From: Betaproteobacteria bacterium
Lineage (GTDB): Bacteria > Pseudomonadota > Gammaproteobacteria > Burkholderiales > Usitatibacteraceae
Length of the DNA stretch: 64,000 nt
Direction of reading: 5' to 3'
NCBI GenBank assembly: GCA_016720925.1
Contig: JADKJR010000003.1
Location: forward strand, 248,001-312,000
How positions within the stretch are numbered: the first letter of the stretch is position 1; each line of letters opens with the position of its first letter. The notes beneath the pieces are model-generated. The model was not told where the DNA came from and made no database searches. It saw only the letters and a list, made by a program, of their open reading frames with translations. The position numbers and the translations under genes are program-made. Below, one piece after another: positions 38,394 to 47,355 of the stretch.

Positions 38394-39271
38394 AGCGAAA
38401 GGGAATAATTCTCGCGGGTGGAAGCGGCACGCGTCTCTATCCGGTCACGCAGGTGGTATCCAAGCAGTTGTTGCCGATCTACGACAAGCCGATGGTCTAT
38501 TACCCGCTGTCAACCTTGATGCTGGCGGGCATTCAAGACATCCTCATCATTTCCACGCCGCACGATACCCCGCATTTTCAGGAATTGCTGGGCGACGGAA
38601 AGAGGTGGGGCATGTCGCTTTCCTACGCCGTCCAGCCTTCGCCAGACGGATTGGCACAGGCGTTCCTCATCGGGAAGGAGTTCCTGGCGGATGATGACTC
38701 AGCGCTGATTCTTGGCGACAACATTTTCTACGGACACGATCTCTCGCTCTCGCTGCAACGAGCGCGCGATAAATCCAGTGGTGCGACGGTATTTGCGTAT
38801 CCAGTCAATGACCCCGAACGTTACGGCGTGGCGGAATTTGACGCGGATGGCAAGGTGATTTCACTGGAAGAAAAGCCCGCGCGTCCCAAATCGCGCTATG
38901 CCGTGACGGGTCTCTATTTCTACGACAGTCAAGTCTGTGAACTGGCGGCCACATTGAAGCCATCCGCACGCGGGGAGCTTGAAATTACCGATCTGAATCG
39001 CCTGTATTTGCAGCAGGGAGCACTGACCTGCGAGGTAATGGGCCGCGGCATGGCCTGGCTGGACACCGGCACCCACGAGTCGCTGCTGGAGGCGTCGCAG
39101 TACATCGCCACTATCGAGCGCCGTCAGGGCCTCAAGGTCGCCTGCCCCGAAGAAATCGCCTATCGCCGCGGCTGGATTTCAACCGCCGATATTGAAGTCC
39201 TCGCCAAGCCAATGCTCAAGAACGGCTACGGCCAGTACCTGATGCAAATGCTCACCGAGCGCGTGTTTTAA
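38390..39271 (+). CDS. rfbA: Glucose-1-phosphate thymidylyltransferase
   Basis: Makes dTDP-glucose from glucose-1-phosphate and dTTP, first step to dTDP-rhamnose. The start at 38390 (MKRKGIILAGGSGTRLYPVTQ) lies inside the rfbB stop (ATGA), giving 293 residues. The nucleotidyltransferase signature GGSGTRLYP, ALILGDNIFYGHDLS with the metal Asp, and SLEEKPARPKS are all present. It precedes rfbC by ten bases. Confidence 0.97.
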   Translation: MKRKGIILAGGSGTRLYPVTQVVSKQLLPIYDKPMVYYPLSTLMLAGIQDILIISTPHDTPHFQELLGDGKRWGMSLSYAVQPSPDGLAQAFLIGKEFLADDDSALILGDNIFYGHDLSLSLQRARDKSSGATVFAYPVNDPERYGVAEFDADGKVISLEEKPARPKSRYAVTGLYFYDSQVCELAATLKPSARGELEITDLNRLYLQQGALTCEVMGRGMAWLDTGTHESLLEASQYIATIERRQGLKVACPEEIAYRRGWISTADIEVLAKPMLKNGYGQYLMQMLTERVF

Positions 39272-39280
39272 GGGGGGCTG

Positions 39281-39832
39281 ATGAACATTATCGATACCGC
39301 CATCGCCGACGTGAAGATCATTGAGCCCCGAGTCCATGGCGACGCGCGCGGGTTCTTTTTCGAAAGTTACAACGAACGCGCGTTTCGGGATGCCACCGGC
39401 GTGAACGTCGGCTTTGTTCAGGATAATCACTCCAAGTCGGCAAAGGGCGTACTGCGGGGATTGCATTATCAGATTCAGCAGCCACAAGGCAAATTGGTGA
39501 GGGTGGTGGGGGGCGAGGTTTTCGATGTGGCCGTCGACATGCGCCGGCTGTCGCCCACGTTTGGCAAGCATGTCTCTGTGCGTTTGTCGGCTGAAAACAA
39601 ACGCATGCTCTGGGTGCCAGCAGGCTTCGCGCATGGATTTCTCGTCACGTCTGACAACGCCGAGTTTTTGTATAAAACGACCGATTACTACGCGCCGCAA
39701 CACGACCGGTGTCTACTCTGGAATGACCCGGCGCTTGGTATTCAGTGGCCGCTTGATGAAGTCGGCCCGCCGCAACTCAAGCCGGCAGACCTGGGCGGCA
39801 AGCGGCTTGCCGACGCCGACGTATTTGCGTGA
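39281..39832 (+). CDS. rfbC: dTDP-4-dehydrorhamnose 3,5-epimerase
   Basis: Third step of dTDP-L-rhamnose synthesis. The 183-residue cupin has the N-terminal EPRVHGDARGFFFESYNERAF block, QDNHSKSAKGVLRGLHYQ with the catalytic His, and the KLVRVVGGEVFDVAVDMR strand. Length is normal. Its stop overlaps the rfbD start region. Confidence 0.97.
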   Translation: MNIIDTAIADVKIIEPRVHGDARGFFFESYNERAFRDATGVNVGFVQDNHSKSAKGVLRGLHYQIQQPQGKLVRVVGGEVFDVAVDMRRLSPTFGKHVSVRLSAENKRMLWVPAGFAHGFLVTSDNAEFLYKTTDYYAPQHDRCLLWNDPALGIQWPLDEVGPPQLKPADLGGKRLADADVFA

Positions 39833-40740
39833 TGACAGTCTCCGTCGGTCGGCCCCGAATCCTCATTACCGGTCGCGAGGGACAATTGGGCTGGGAACTC
39901 GCGCGTGCCTTTGCGCCACTGGGCGAGGTGTTCGCATTTGATCGAGTGGGCCTGGACCTGTCAATGCCGGATGCCATACGCGCGCGTTGCCGGGAAGTCA
40001 GTCCATCGCTGATCCTGAATGCTGGCGGCTATACTGCCGTTGACAAAGCGGAGAGCGAGCCCGAACTTGCGAGACTTATCAATGGTGATGCGCCGGGTAT
40101 CCTCGCCGAAGAAGCCAACCGCCTGGGCGCGCCCTTGATTCACTATTCGACTGACTACGTTTTCGATGGTAACGCAACGATACCTTACCAAGAGGATGAT
40201 GCGACCGCCCCGCAAAGTGTCTATGGACGCACCAAGTTGGCCGGCGAACAAGCCGTGACTGCGGTGGCGAAATCGCATCTGGTACTCCGTACGAGCTGGC
40301 TCTACGGCAATCGCCGGCAGAATTTTTTTTTGACCATGTTGCGTCTCGCACACGAGCGCGATGAACTTCGTGTCGTGGCCGACCAGATCGGCACGCCGAC
40401 TTGGGTGCGCCCGGTGAGTGAAGCCACCGCGCAATGCGTGACCGCGACGTCAACAGCCGCACGAATCAGTATTCCCTCGGGCATTTATCATCTCACCGCA
40501 GCGGGACATACTTCCTGGCACGGCTTTGCCTCGGCCATACTTGAAAGCACATCCGATGAACCGCGACGCGCGACTCGCGCTGTCGCGATTTCGACCGCCG
40601 ACTACCCAACACCCGCCAAGCGCCCTGCGTATTCGGTGCTATCACTGGCCAAGCTGCAGTTGGCGTCTGGTATCACACCAGACGATTGGCGCGTGCAGTT
40701 GGCGGGTTGTATCGCTGAGCGAAAAGACATCAAACCCTAG
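39832..40740 (+). CDS. rfbD: dTDP-4-dehydrorhamnose reductase
   Basis: Last step of dTDP-L-rhamnose synthesis. About 302 residues from the ATG at 39832 (a GTG at 39829 is an alternative). Rossmann motif ILITGREGQLGWELA, STDYVFDGNA, and catalytic YGRTKLAGE (Tyr-x3-Lys). The stop codon TAG lies inside a 14-base arm repeated in inverted form at the far side of the IS30 element (40732-40745 and 41849-41862). The last few residues (ERKDIKP) may therefore be altered by the insertion, but the body of the enzyme is complete. Confidence 0.95.
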   Translation: MTVSVGRPRILITGREGQLGWELARAFAPLGEVFAFDRVGLDLSMPDAIRARCREVSPSLILNAGGYTAVDKAESEPELARLINGDAPGILAEEANRLGAPLIHYSTDYVFDGNATIPYQEDDATAPQSVYGRTKLAGEQAVTAVAKSHLVLRTSWLYGNRRQNFFLTMLRLAHERDELRVVADQIGTPTWVRPVSEATAQCVTATSTAARISIPSGIYHLTAAGHTSWHGFASAILESTSDEPRRATRAVAISTADYPTPAKRPAYSVLSLAKLQLASGITPDDWRVQLAGCIAERKDIKP

Positions 40741-41862
40741 CACTGACGGGGTGTTGCAGCCTTTTTCGCCAATTCAAGTACGAGTCCCGACGCGCGGTTG
40801 GCGGTTGAATGCTACCTCATAAGGGGTGAGGAATCCCAGGCATTTGCGCGGTCGATGGTTGTACTTTTCTTGAAGACGCCTTAGATTTCTTGGTGTCAGA
40901 TTGTCCATGCTGACGCCTTTGGGAAGATCGATGCGCAGCACGCCGATCTGGTTTTCATTGGTGCCGCGCTGGTTGGGCGAGTAGGCGGCGCAGACGAGCG
41001 CCTTGTCCCCCAGGATGTCACCGGTGGCGGTGAACTCCGCGCCCCGGTCGGTGGCGACGGTTTCGAAGGGCAGGCCGTTATTTTCAAGCCGACGCTTGAT
41101 CCTGTTGACCGTTGGCACGGTTTCGCCCCCATGGAGAAGCACCAATTCCCAGTACAGACTCCTGCGCTCGACCATGTGCAGGACGCGCTTCTTATCCTTC
41201 CGCTTGCCGGACATGGTGTCAGCCTCCCAGTGGCCGGGTTCGATCCGCAGGTTGGCATCCTCGGGCCGTTCATCGATCGACCGCGCCTTGCCAGGCCATC
41301 GGCGGCGCGCGGGACGCTTCATTTGTGCCCGCGCCTTGGTGTGGTGCAGAAACTGCCGCCAGCCGTTGCGGTCCGCCGCCGCGTAGATCGCCGGAATGCT
41401 GATACGCACTTCATGTGCGATGCACCCCAGCCGGCCGCTGACCTGCTCCGGCGACCAGCCTTCCCTTAGCCGCTCCCCAACCTGCCGCCATACCTCGTCC
41501 GGCTTCCTCACGCTATTCGCCGCGCTGCGCGCAGCAGCGGCGGCACGGTTGACCTCGGCAACATGCGGGCAATATTGACCCCGACCGTCCCGACCGCGCT
41601 TGAGCTCGTCGTAAATCATTGAACGGTCACGCTTCAACTGACGCGCAATCCGCGTCGGACTCATTCCTCCCAACATCGCGCTGTGAATCAGGTATCTTTC
41701 CTCCAAGGTGAGGTGTGTGCCACTCATTTCGGTCTCCTTTCGTCTCAGAAACAAAAGGGTACCGCGGCTTCACTCCTCACCCCCTAAATTCACCAGAAAA
41801 GTGTCGGGACTCGTTGTTTAACTCGCGTTTTCACCTGGTTAGCCGCGCCAGTGCTAGGGTTT
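40732..41862. mobile_element. IS30-family insertion sequence between inverted 14-base arms
   Basis: The transposase gene is bracketed by an inner inverted repeat (40780-40791 and 41803-41814, ACGAGTCCCGAC, with partial matching outwards). Exactly 34 bases further out on each side lies a perfect outer repeat, AAACCCTAGCACTG at 40732-40745 and its complement at 41849-41862. The element ends are not certain. Either the outer arms are its true termini, giving 1131 bases, or the arms are halves of a palindromic target or terminator that the element entered at its centre. IS30-family elements are known to prefer palindromic targets. The right arm is followed by TTTCTT. Confidence 0.8.
40774..41727 (-). 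CDS. IS30-family transposase
   Basis: The start at 41727 (MSGTHLTLEERYLIHSAMLGG) gives 317 residues. An N-terminal helix-turn-helix (SPTRIARQLKRDRSMIYDELKRG) is followed by the DDE catalytic core: EPGHWEADTMSGK (first Asp), VATDRGAEFTATG (second Asp) and GTNENQIGVLR (Glu). The C-terminus NHRPRKCLGFLTPYEVAFNR is typical. The stop codon lies inside the inner inverted repeat. The gene appears intact, so the element may still move. It faces against the flanking rfb and gsp genes. Confidence 0.95.
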   Translation of the reverse strand: MSGTHLTLEERYLIHSAMLGGMSPTRIARQLKRDRSMIYDELKRGRDGRGQYCPHVAEVNRAAAAARSAANSVRKPDEVWRQVGERLREGWSPEQVSGRLGCIAHEVRISIPAIYAAADRNGWRQFLHHTKARAQMKRPARRRWPGKARSIDERPEDANLRIEPGHWEADTMSGKRKDKKRVLHMVERRSLYWELVLLHGGETVPTVNRIKRRLENNGLPFETVATDRGAEFTATGDILGDKALVCAAYSPNQRGTNENQIGVLRIDLPKGVSMDNLTPRNLRRLQEKYNHRPRKCLGFLTPYEVAFNRQPRVGTRT

Positions 41863-41977
41863 CTTCTGGATGCGAGCGGTTATCTCGATTCTGCGTAGTT
41901 GCGAAATGATCCCGACGGTATCGTTTTCTATACACAACGTAAATGGTGCCGAACTCATTTGGCGGTATCGCTGTCCC

Positions 41978-42091
41978 TAGGATTCGTTGCAGAATCCTCT
42001 GTTTGGATACCGCGATCGCGCACCGCCGCCAACAACGCCACTGCTATACTCTGCGTCTTGGCTTTTTGGCTTAATAATCAAAGGCATTGTT
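41978..42091 (+). promoter_or_regulatory. Leader of the type II secretion operon
   Basis: Between the IS arm (41862) and gspE lie AGGATTC gttgca GAATCCT (41978-41997), a perfect 7-base inverted repeat, and a -10-like TATACT (42045-42050). A ribosome-binding AAAGG lies at 42080-42084. The -35 is not clear. The IS could supply or block transcription from the left. Nothing else is recognised in 41863-41977. Confidence 0.4.
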
Positions 42092-43864
42092 TTGCTTACA
42101 CCCGTCGAAACCCTCGTTGAAAACCCGGCTGAGCATGCGGGCGCCAACACCGTTGAAAGCACGGTCCAAAAGCTCGGCGAAATTCTGATCGCCCACGGCA
42201 AACTTGACGCCGCCAATCTGGATCGGGCGCTGAAAGTGCAGGAGTCCGCAGGCAACGCTGGCGAGTCGCACGAAAAGCTGGGCTCCATCCTCACGCGAAT
42301 GGGTATGAATTCTGGGCGCGATGTCGCCGAGGCGCTCGCGTTCCAGCGCGGCTGGAAGATCGTCGAATCAAGTGAGTTTCCTGAGCTGCCGATTTTGGAA
42401 GAAACGGTTTCGTCGCGCTTCCTGCAGGAAGCGCGAGCGATACCGGTGACAGAGTCCGAGAGCGAGGTGGTACTGGCGATGACCGACCCGGCCGACCAGT
42501 TCACGTTGCGCGCACTTGCCGCCGCCACGCAGAAACACATTGTCCCCAAGCTCTTGTCGTCAACCGATTTTGATGCGGTATACGAGAAGCTCTACGGCAG
42601 CGGCAAATCGTCGATGGGGCAGATCGTCGATAACATTGCCACCCGTGACGACGAGCAGGACTTTGGCGACATCGAACAACTCAAGGATCTCGCGTCGGAA
42701 GCGCCCGTCATCCGACTAGTCAACCTGATCATCAACCACGCACTGGAGCGGCGAGCCTCCGATATTCATATCGAACCGTTCGAGAACCGGCTGATTGTCC
42801 GCTACCGCATCGACGGCGTGTTGCATGAAACCGAATCACCGCCGCGCCGCTTGTCCGCGGCGGTCATCTCGCGCATCAAGATCATGGCGACGCTCGACAT
42901 CGCCGAACGCCGGTTGCCGCAGGACGGCCGTATCAAATTGCGTGTACAGGGCAAGGAAATCGATTTGCGTGTGTCCACCGTGCCGACCATGCACGGCGAA
43001 AGTGTGGTGATGCGTATCCTCGACAAAGGTGGCGTGGCGCTCGATTTTCATTCGCTCGGATTCGATGACGACAACCTGAAGGTTTTCCTCTCGATCCTCG
43101 ACCTGCCGCACGGCATTCTGCTGGTGACCGGCCCGACCGGCAGCGGCAAGACCACGACTTTGTACACCGCGCTGGATCGCCTGAACAAGCCCGACGTCAA
43201 GATTTTGACCGTGGAAGATCCGGTCGAATACCAGATGGCGGGTATCAACCAGATCCAGGTCAAACCGCAGATCGATCTCACTTTTGCGAATGCATTGCGC
43301 TCAATCGTGCGACAGGATCCGGACGTGATCATGATCGGTGAAATCCGCGATCTGGAAACCGCGCAGATCGCCGTGCAGTCGGCACTTACCGGACACATGG
43401 TGCTTTCCACCATCCACACCAACGACGCCGCCGCGACCATCAACCTGGAAGATTATCTTTTGACTTCCACGATTGTCGGCATACAGGCGCAGCGGCTGGT
43501 TCGCACGCTATGTCCGCATTGCAAGGAGGCCTATCACCCGGTCGATGAAGTGGTGCAGCAACTGGACTTGATGCGGTTTGTTCGCAAGACCGCGTCAGCC
43601 AGTCCGCCACAGCTAACCCTATATCACGCCAAAGGCTGCGAACACTGCGCACACACCGGCTACTTCGGCCGACAGTCGATCATGGAAGTGCTGCCGATGA
43701 CCGACACGCTGCGCAGCCTCATCATGCGTCATGCGACGTCGACCGAATTGCGCAGCGCCGCCATCGCCGAGGGCATGGAGACCATGTACGAGAATGGCCT
43801 CAAGCAGGCGGTCAACGGGGTGACGACGATCGAAGAAATTCTGCGCGTGACGCGTGAAGACTAG
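42092..43864 (+). CDS. gspE: Type II secretion ATPase GspE
   Basis: Hexameric cytoplasmic ATPase that drives pseudopilus assembly. I chose the TTG at 42092 with AAAGG seven bases upstream, since there is no nearby ATG; 590 residues. It has an N-terminal N1E-like domain (LGEILIAHGKLDAANLDRAL), Walker A GPTGSGKTTT near residue 346, Asp box and His box, Walker B VIMIGEIRD near 410, and a tetracysteine zinc motif (CPHC ... CEHC) about 473-515. The AIRNLE-type C-terminus ends in VTTIEEILRVTRED. First gene of the gsp operon. Confidence 0.95.
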   Translation: MLTPVETLVENPAEHAGANTVESTVQKLGEILIAHGKLDAANLDRALKVQESAGNAGESHEKLGSILTRMGMNSGRDVAEALAFQRGWKIVESSEFPELPILEETVSSRFLQEARAIPVTESESEVVLAMTDPADQFTLRALAAATQKHIVPKLLSSTDFDAVYEKLYGSGKSSMGQIVDNIATRDDEQDFGDIEQLKDLASEAPVIRLVNLIINHALERRASDIHIEPFENRLIVRYRIDGVLHETESPPRRLSAAVISRIKIMATLDIAERRLPQDGRIKLRVQGKEIDLRVSTVPTMHGESVVMRILDKGGVALDFHSLGFDDDNLKVFLSILDLPHGILLVTGPTGSGKTTTLYTALDRLNKPDVKILTVEDPVEYQMAGINQIQVKPQIDLTFANALRSIVRQDPDVIMIGEIRDLETAQIAVQSALTGHMVLSTIHTNDAAATINLEDYLLTSTIVGIQAQRLVRTLCPHCKEAYHPVDEVVQQLDLMRFVRKTASASPPQLTLYHAKGCEHCAHTGYFGRQSIMEVLPMTDTLRSLIMRHATSTELRSAAIAEGMETMYENGLKQAVNGVTTIEEILRVTRED

Positions 43865-43877
43865 CGCGGAATAGCCC

Positions 43878-45134
43878 ATGCCGATGTTCCAGTACAAGGC
43901 GGTCTCGTCTTCCGGTGAAGTCAAGGAAGGCGTCCTCGAAGGTGCGACGCATGCGGGCGTGATCGCGCACCTTCAATCGCTGGGGTTGATTCCCATCCGT
44001 GCGGCGGAAGTCACTGCCGATGGCGTGGCCGCGGCGAGCGGCGTGTCTGCCAGTGCTGGCAGCACGGCACCCCGGAAATCTGTTTTTGGCGGACGCGGCA
44101 AAGTCAGTCAGACCGACCTGGGATCGTTCACACGCGAATTGGCAACGCTACTGCGTGCCGGACTGCCGCTGGATCGTGGCCTGGAAATCCTCATTGGCCT
44201 CGCCGAGAAGAAGAGCGTTTCCGAGCTATTGGTGACAATTCGCAATGAGGTTCGCGGTGGCACGTCTTTATCCAAGGCGCTCGACAAGCATCGCGACGTA
44301 TTCTCGCGCTTCTATATCAATATGGTGAAAGCCGGCGAAGCGGGCGGGTCGCTTGGCAATGTGATGCAGCGGCTGGCTGACTACATGGAACGCTCGGCCG
44401 AATTGAAGGAAAGCGTGGTGTCCGCGCTGATTTACCCCGCCATCCTGTTGGTGGTGGCGGTGGCCTCGGTAATGATCCTGGTGATCTTCGTCGTTCCGCA
44501 GTTCAAGCAGATTTTCGATCAGTCGGGCAAGGCACTGCCGTTTGCGACTGACGTGGTATTGACCACTGGCATTTTCCTGCGCAAGAACTGGCCGATCATT
44601 CTTGCGGGCGTGGTGCTGGCCATCTGGCTGTTCAGCCGCTCGTTCGCGAATCCGGCGACACGTGCGCGTTGGGATGCCCGGTTTCTGCACTGGCCAATTC
44701 TTGGCAACTTGCTCGGCAAGGTGGAGATGGCAAGGTTCTCGCGTTCGCTGGGCACGTTGCTGCAAAACGGCGTGCCGTTGCTGGCGGGCCTGTCGATCCT
44801 CAAGGATACGCTGGGGAATGCGGTCTTTCGCGATGCGGTCGATGTGGTCGCGCGCGATCTCAAGGAAGGACGCGGCATGGCCAAGCCGATGATGGAAGCG
44901 AACGTCTTCCCCAAGCTGGCGGTCCAAATGATCGGTGTCGGCGAAGAGACCGGCAAGCTCGATGAAATGCTGGTGCAGGTTGCGGAAGTGTATGACCGCG
45001 AAGTGGCCGCCGCGATCAAGCGCGCGCTGGCATTGATCGAGCCGGTAATGATTGTCGGACTGGCGCTGCTGATTGGCGGCATCATCATGTCGATTCTGGT
45101 GGCGATGTTCGACCTGATGGATATTCCGCTCTAA
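43878..45134 (+). CDS. gspF: Type II secretion inner-membrane protein GspF
   Basis: Polytopic platform protein. The 418-residue product has the N-terminal FQYKAVSSSGEVKEGVLEG stretch, two T2SF domains (about 85-205 and 285-405) each starting F-T-R-x-L-A-T-L-L or F-S-R-S-L-G-T-L-L, and three membrane helices (VVSALIYPAILLVVAVASVMILVIFVV, PIILAGVVLAIWLF, MIVGLALLIGGIIMSILVAMFDL). No defects. Thirteen bases after gspE. Confidence 0.95.
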   Translation: MPMFQYKAVSSSGEVKEGVLEGATHAGVIAHLQSLGLIPIRAAEVTADGVAAASGVSASAGSTAPRKSVFGGRGKVSQTDLGSFTRELATLLRAGLPLDRGLEILIGLAEKKSVSELLVTIRNEVRGGTSLSKALDKHRDVFSRFYINMVKAGEAGGSLGNVMQRLADYMERSAELKESVVSALIYPAILLVVAVASVMILVIFVVPQFKQIFDQSGKALPFATDVVLTTGIFLRKNWPIILAGVVLAIWLFSRSFANPATRARWDARFLHWPILGNLLGKVEMARFSRSLGTLLQNGVPLLAGLSILKDTLGNAVFRDAVDVVARDLKEGRGMAKPMMEANVFPKLAVQMIGVGEETGKLDEMLVQVAEVYDREVAAAIKRALALIEPVMIVGLALLIGGIIMSILVAMFDLMDIPL

Positions 45135-45161
45135 ATTTTATTTTTCCCGCTGGAGATTTAT

Positions 45162-45611
45162 ATGAATTCAGGAATTCAAGCCGGGCGCGCACAGGCCCGC
45201 ATGCAAGGTTTCTCGCTGATCGAAATCATCGTGGTCATCACCATCATCGGGCTCATCGTCGGCTGGGCCGCGACCAGTATCTTCGGCAAGCAAGACCAGG
45301 CACAGGGGCGGATCGCCAAGAGCAAAATCACGGCAATGAGCGGCGCGCTGGACCTATACAAGCTCGATACCGGCAAATACCCAACCACCAATGACGGATT
45401 GAAGGCGCTGCTGACGGCGCCATCCGGTGTCACCGGCTGGAACGGTCCTTATGTGAGGAATATGGACGAGTTGAAAGATCCGTGGAAGAACGATCTTATC
45501 TATCGCTCGCCGGGGTCCGACAACCGGCCCTATGAGATTGTTTCACTCGGCTCGGATGGCCAAGAAGGCGGCGAAGGCCCGGCGAACAAGGACATCAAAT
45601 CCTGGGAGTGA
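45162..45611 (+). CDS. gspG: Major pseudopilin GspG
   Basis: Main subunit of the pseudopilus. The 149-residue prepilin has a 16-residue leader ending RMQG, then FSLIEIIVVITIIGLIVGW with Glu at mature position 5. The globular part has the GspG features LDLYKLDTGKYPTTNDGLKALL and the C-terminal loop SDGQEGGEGPANKDIKSWE, with the calcium-binding aspartate region of the family. A good ribosome-binding site (CTGGAG) precedes the ATG. No prepilin peptidase gene is in the window. Confidence 0.96.
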   Translation: MNSGIQAGRAQARMQGFSLIEIIVVITIIGLIVGWAATSIFGKQDQAQGRIAKSKITAMSGALDLYKLDTGKYPTTNDGLKALLTAPSGVTGWNGPYVRNMDELKDPWKNDLIYRSPGSDNRPYEIVSLGSDGQEGGEGPANKDIKSWE

Positions 45612-45631
45612 TACTTTCCCGGTGACCACCC

Positions 45632-46129
45632 ATGTGTTCTCACGCACCATTTTCGCGACGATTGCCGCCAAGTCAGCGGGGTTACTCCCTGCTCGAATTG
45701 GTGGTGGTGATCGTCATCATCGGGCTGTCGTACACGTTGCTCCCAAAGATGGTGTTCTCAGGCGTCTCCGGCGCGGAGTTGCGATCGAACGTGCGCGCGG
45801 TGGCGACCGGGTTACGCCTGACGCGCGATGCTGCGATCAACACGCGGCGCGAAGCCGTCATGACACTGGATCTGGACAGTCGCGAATTCACGGTGCAGAA
45901 CGATTCGAAAGTCCACAAGCTGCACGAAAAGATCGATGTGAAGCTGTATACCTCGCAGGCGGACCTGATCACCGACAAAGTCGGCACGATTCGTTTCTAT
46001 CCCGACGGTTCATCCAATGGTGGCCGCGTGACCGTCAGTGCCGGGGGCCGGTCCTTTGAGGTGGATGTGGATTGGCTCACCGGGCGTGTCTCCATCAAAG
46101 ATGCACCCGCTGGAGAAGCTCGTGGATAG
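45632..46129 (+). CDS. gspH: Minor pseudopilin GspH
   Basis: The 165-residue product has a 17-residue basic leader ending in QRG, then YSLLELVVVIVIIGLSYTLLP with Glu at mature position 5. The first mature residue is Tyr instead of the usual Phe, still a good prepilin peptidase substrate. The C-terminal part (TIRFYPDGSSNGGRVTVSAGGRSFEVDVDWLTGRV in sequence blocks) is typical of the GspH beta-barrel. It starts about 20 bases after gspG. Confidence 0.9.
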   Translation: MCSHAPFSRRLPPSQRGYSLLELVVVIVIIGLSYTLLPKMVFSGVSGAELRSNVRAVATGLRLTRDAAINTRREAVMTLDLDSREFTVQNDSKVHKLHEKIDVKLYTSQADLITDKVGTIRFYPDGSSNGGRVTVSAGGRSFEVDVDWLTGRVSIKDAPAGEARG

Positions 46130-46161
46130 GCGTTCTCCACGGCATTGCCTCGGAGAAGCGC

Positions 46162-46599
46162 ATGAATAGGGCGTCTCCAGCCGGTATGCCGATTGGGCGC
46201 CGTCTCAGCACGCGTCCCGGCAATCAATATACGCGCGGCTTTTCCCTCATAGAGGTGCTCGTTGCGTTCACTTTGTTCGCGGTGGCGCTGGGCGTGCTTA
46301 TGCAGATATTTTCGCGCGGCGTCAATGGTGCCTCCATCGCGGACCACTACGCGAAAGCGACCATGTATGCGGAATCCCGGCTTGCTGCCATCGGATTAGA
46401 GGAAACGATCAAGGAGGGCACCACCAGCGGAAAATTCAATGATGATTTCGCCTGGCAGGTGACGATCAAACCCTATCTCGATACCGCGCCGCGCGATCAG
46501 ATGTCAGTTGACTTCGAGAAGCAGTATTTCGCGCAGCTCTACGAAATTGAAGCGAAAGTGACGTTCGCGACCGACGACCGAGAAAAGAGCGGGTTGTGA
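46162..46599 (+). CDS. gspI: Minor pseudopilin GspI
   Basis: The start at 46162 is chosen for leader length (26 residues ending TRG); the mature part begins FSLIEVLVAFTLFAVALGVLMQIFS with Glu at position 5. The short globular domain of about 95 residues includes ADHYAKATMYAESRLAAIGLEE, the helix typical of GspI. GspI is the initiator of the pseudopilus tip with GspJ and GspK, which follow in order. Confidence 0.9.
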   Translation: MNRASPAGMPIGRRLSTRPGNQYTRGFSLIEVLVAFTLFAVALGVLMQIFSRGVNGASIADHYAKATMYAESRLAAIGLEETIKEGTTSGKFNDDFAWQVTIKPYLDTAPRDQMSVDFEKQYFAQLYEIEAKVTFATDDREKSGL

Positions 46600-46642
46600 C
46601 ATTGTCCACGCTGCAACTTGGGCCGCGTGCGGGAGGACCGAC

Positions 46643-47353
46643 ATGATTGCCGGTGTCCGAACGCGCAACACGACCTTGGGCTTTACGCTACTCGAAATGC
46701 TTGTGGGGCTGACCCTGCTGGGCGTGTTGTTGATCCTGATTTATTCGGCGCTGAACATCGGCCTTCGCGCCTGGGATACCGGCGACCAGCGCGCCAGTGA
46801 AGCGAGCCATCAGCGTATCGTGCAAAGTTTTCTGCGGCGTGAACTGGGACAAGTATTTCCTATTCGCTGGCGCGGCATTCCGGAATCAAGGATTGCCTTC
46901 GAGGGTGCAAAGAAAGAGCTCAAATTTGTGACCGCGCTCAATTTGGGTGCCGCCGTGAAAGAGGGCGGCTTGCAATGGGGGCACTTATACCTGGCGGACG
47001 ATCCTGAGGAGGGTGTGGATGGCCGGCGCCGTCAATCGCTGTTTCTGAAGCGCGAGGTGTTTGATTTGCAGGCCAAGGACTGGGATGGTCTCGGCAATGC
47101 CAAGCCCACACGCCTGATTGCCGGTGTGAAGGAAATTGAAATTGCCTATTTCGGAGCGGAAAATGATACGTCTGATCCGAAGTGGGTGGACGAATGGAAG
47201 CAGCCATTGCGGATGCCGTTGCTGGTCAAGATTTCCATCAAGACCGACCTGGGGCGCGACGTTCCCGAGTTGGTTGTGGCGCTGAAGCTTGGTGAAGAGG
47301 CGGGCTGCTACGAGAACGCTTTCCAGCGCCAATGCCCGGCGCGCAGGGCGTGA
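46643..47353 (+). CDS. gspJ: Minor pseudopilin GspJ
   Basis: The 236-residue product has a 13-residue leader ending TTLG, then FTLLEMLVGLTLLGVLLILIYSAL with Glu at position 5. The large globular domain has the GspJ pattern (IVQSFLRRELGQVFPIRW ... LFLKREVFDL). Tip pseudopilin binding GspI and GspK. The gap to gspK is two bases. Confidence 0.92.
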   Translation: MIAGVRTRNTTLGFTLLEMLVGLTLLGVLLILIYSALNIGLRAWDTGDQRASEASHQRIVQSFLRRELGQVFPIRWRGIPESRIAFEGAKKELKFVTALNLGAAVKEGGLQWGHLYLADDPEEGVDGRRRQSLFLKREVFDLQAKDWDGLGNAKPTRLIAGVKEIEIAYFGAENDTSDPKWVDEWKQPLRMPLLVKISIKTDLGRDVPELVVALKLGEEAGCYENAFQRQCPARRA

Positions 47354-47355
47354 CG

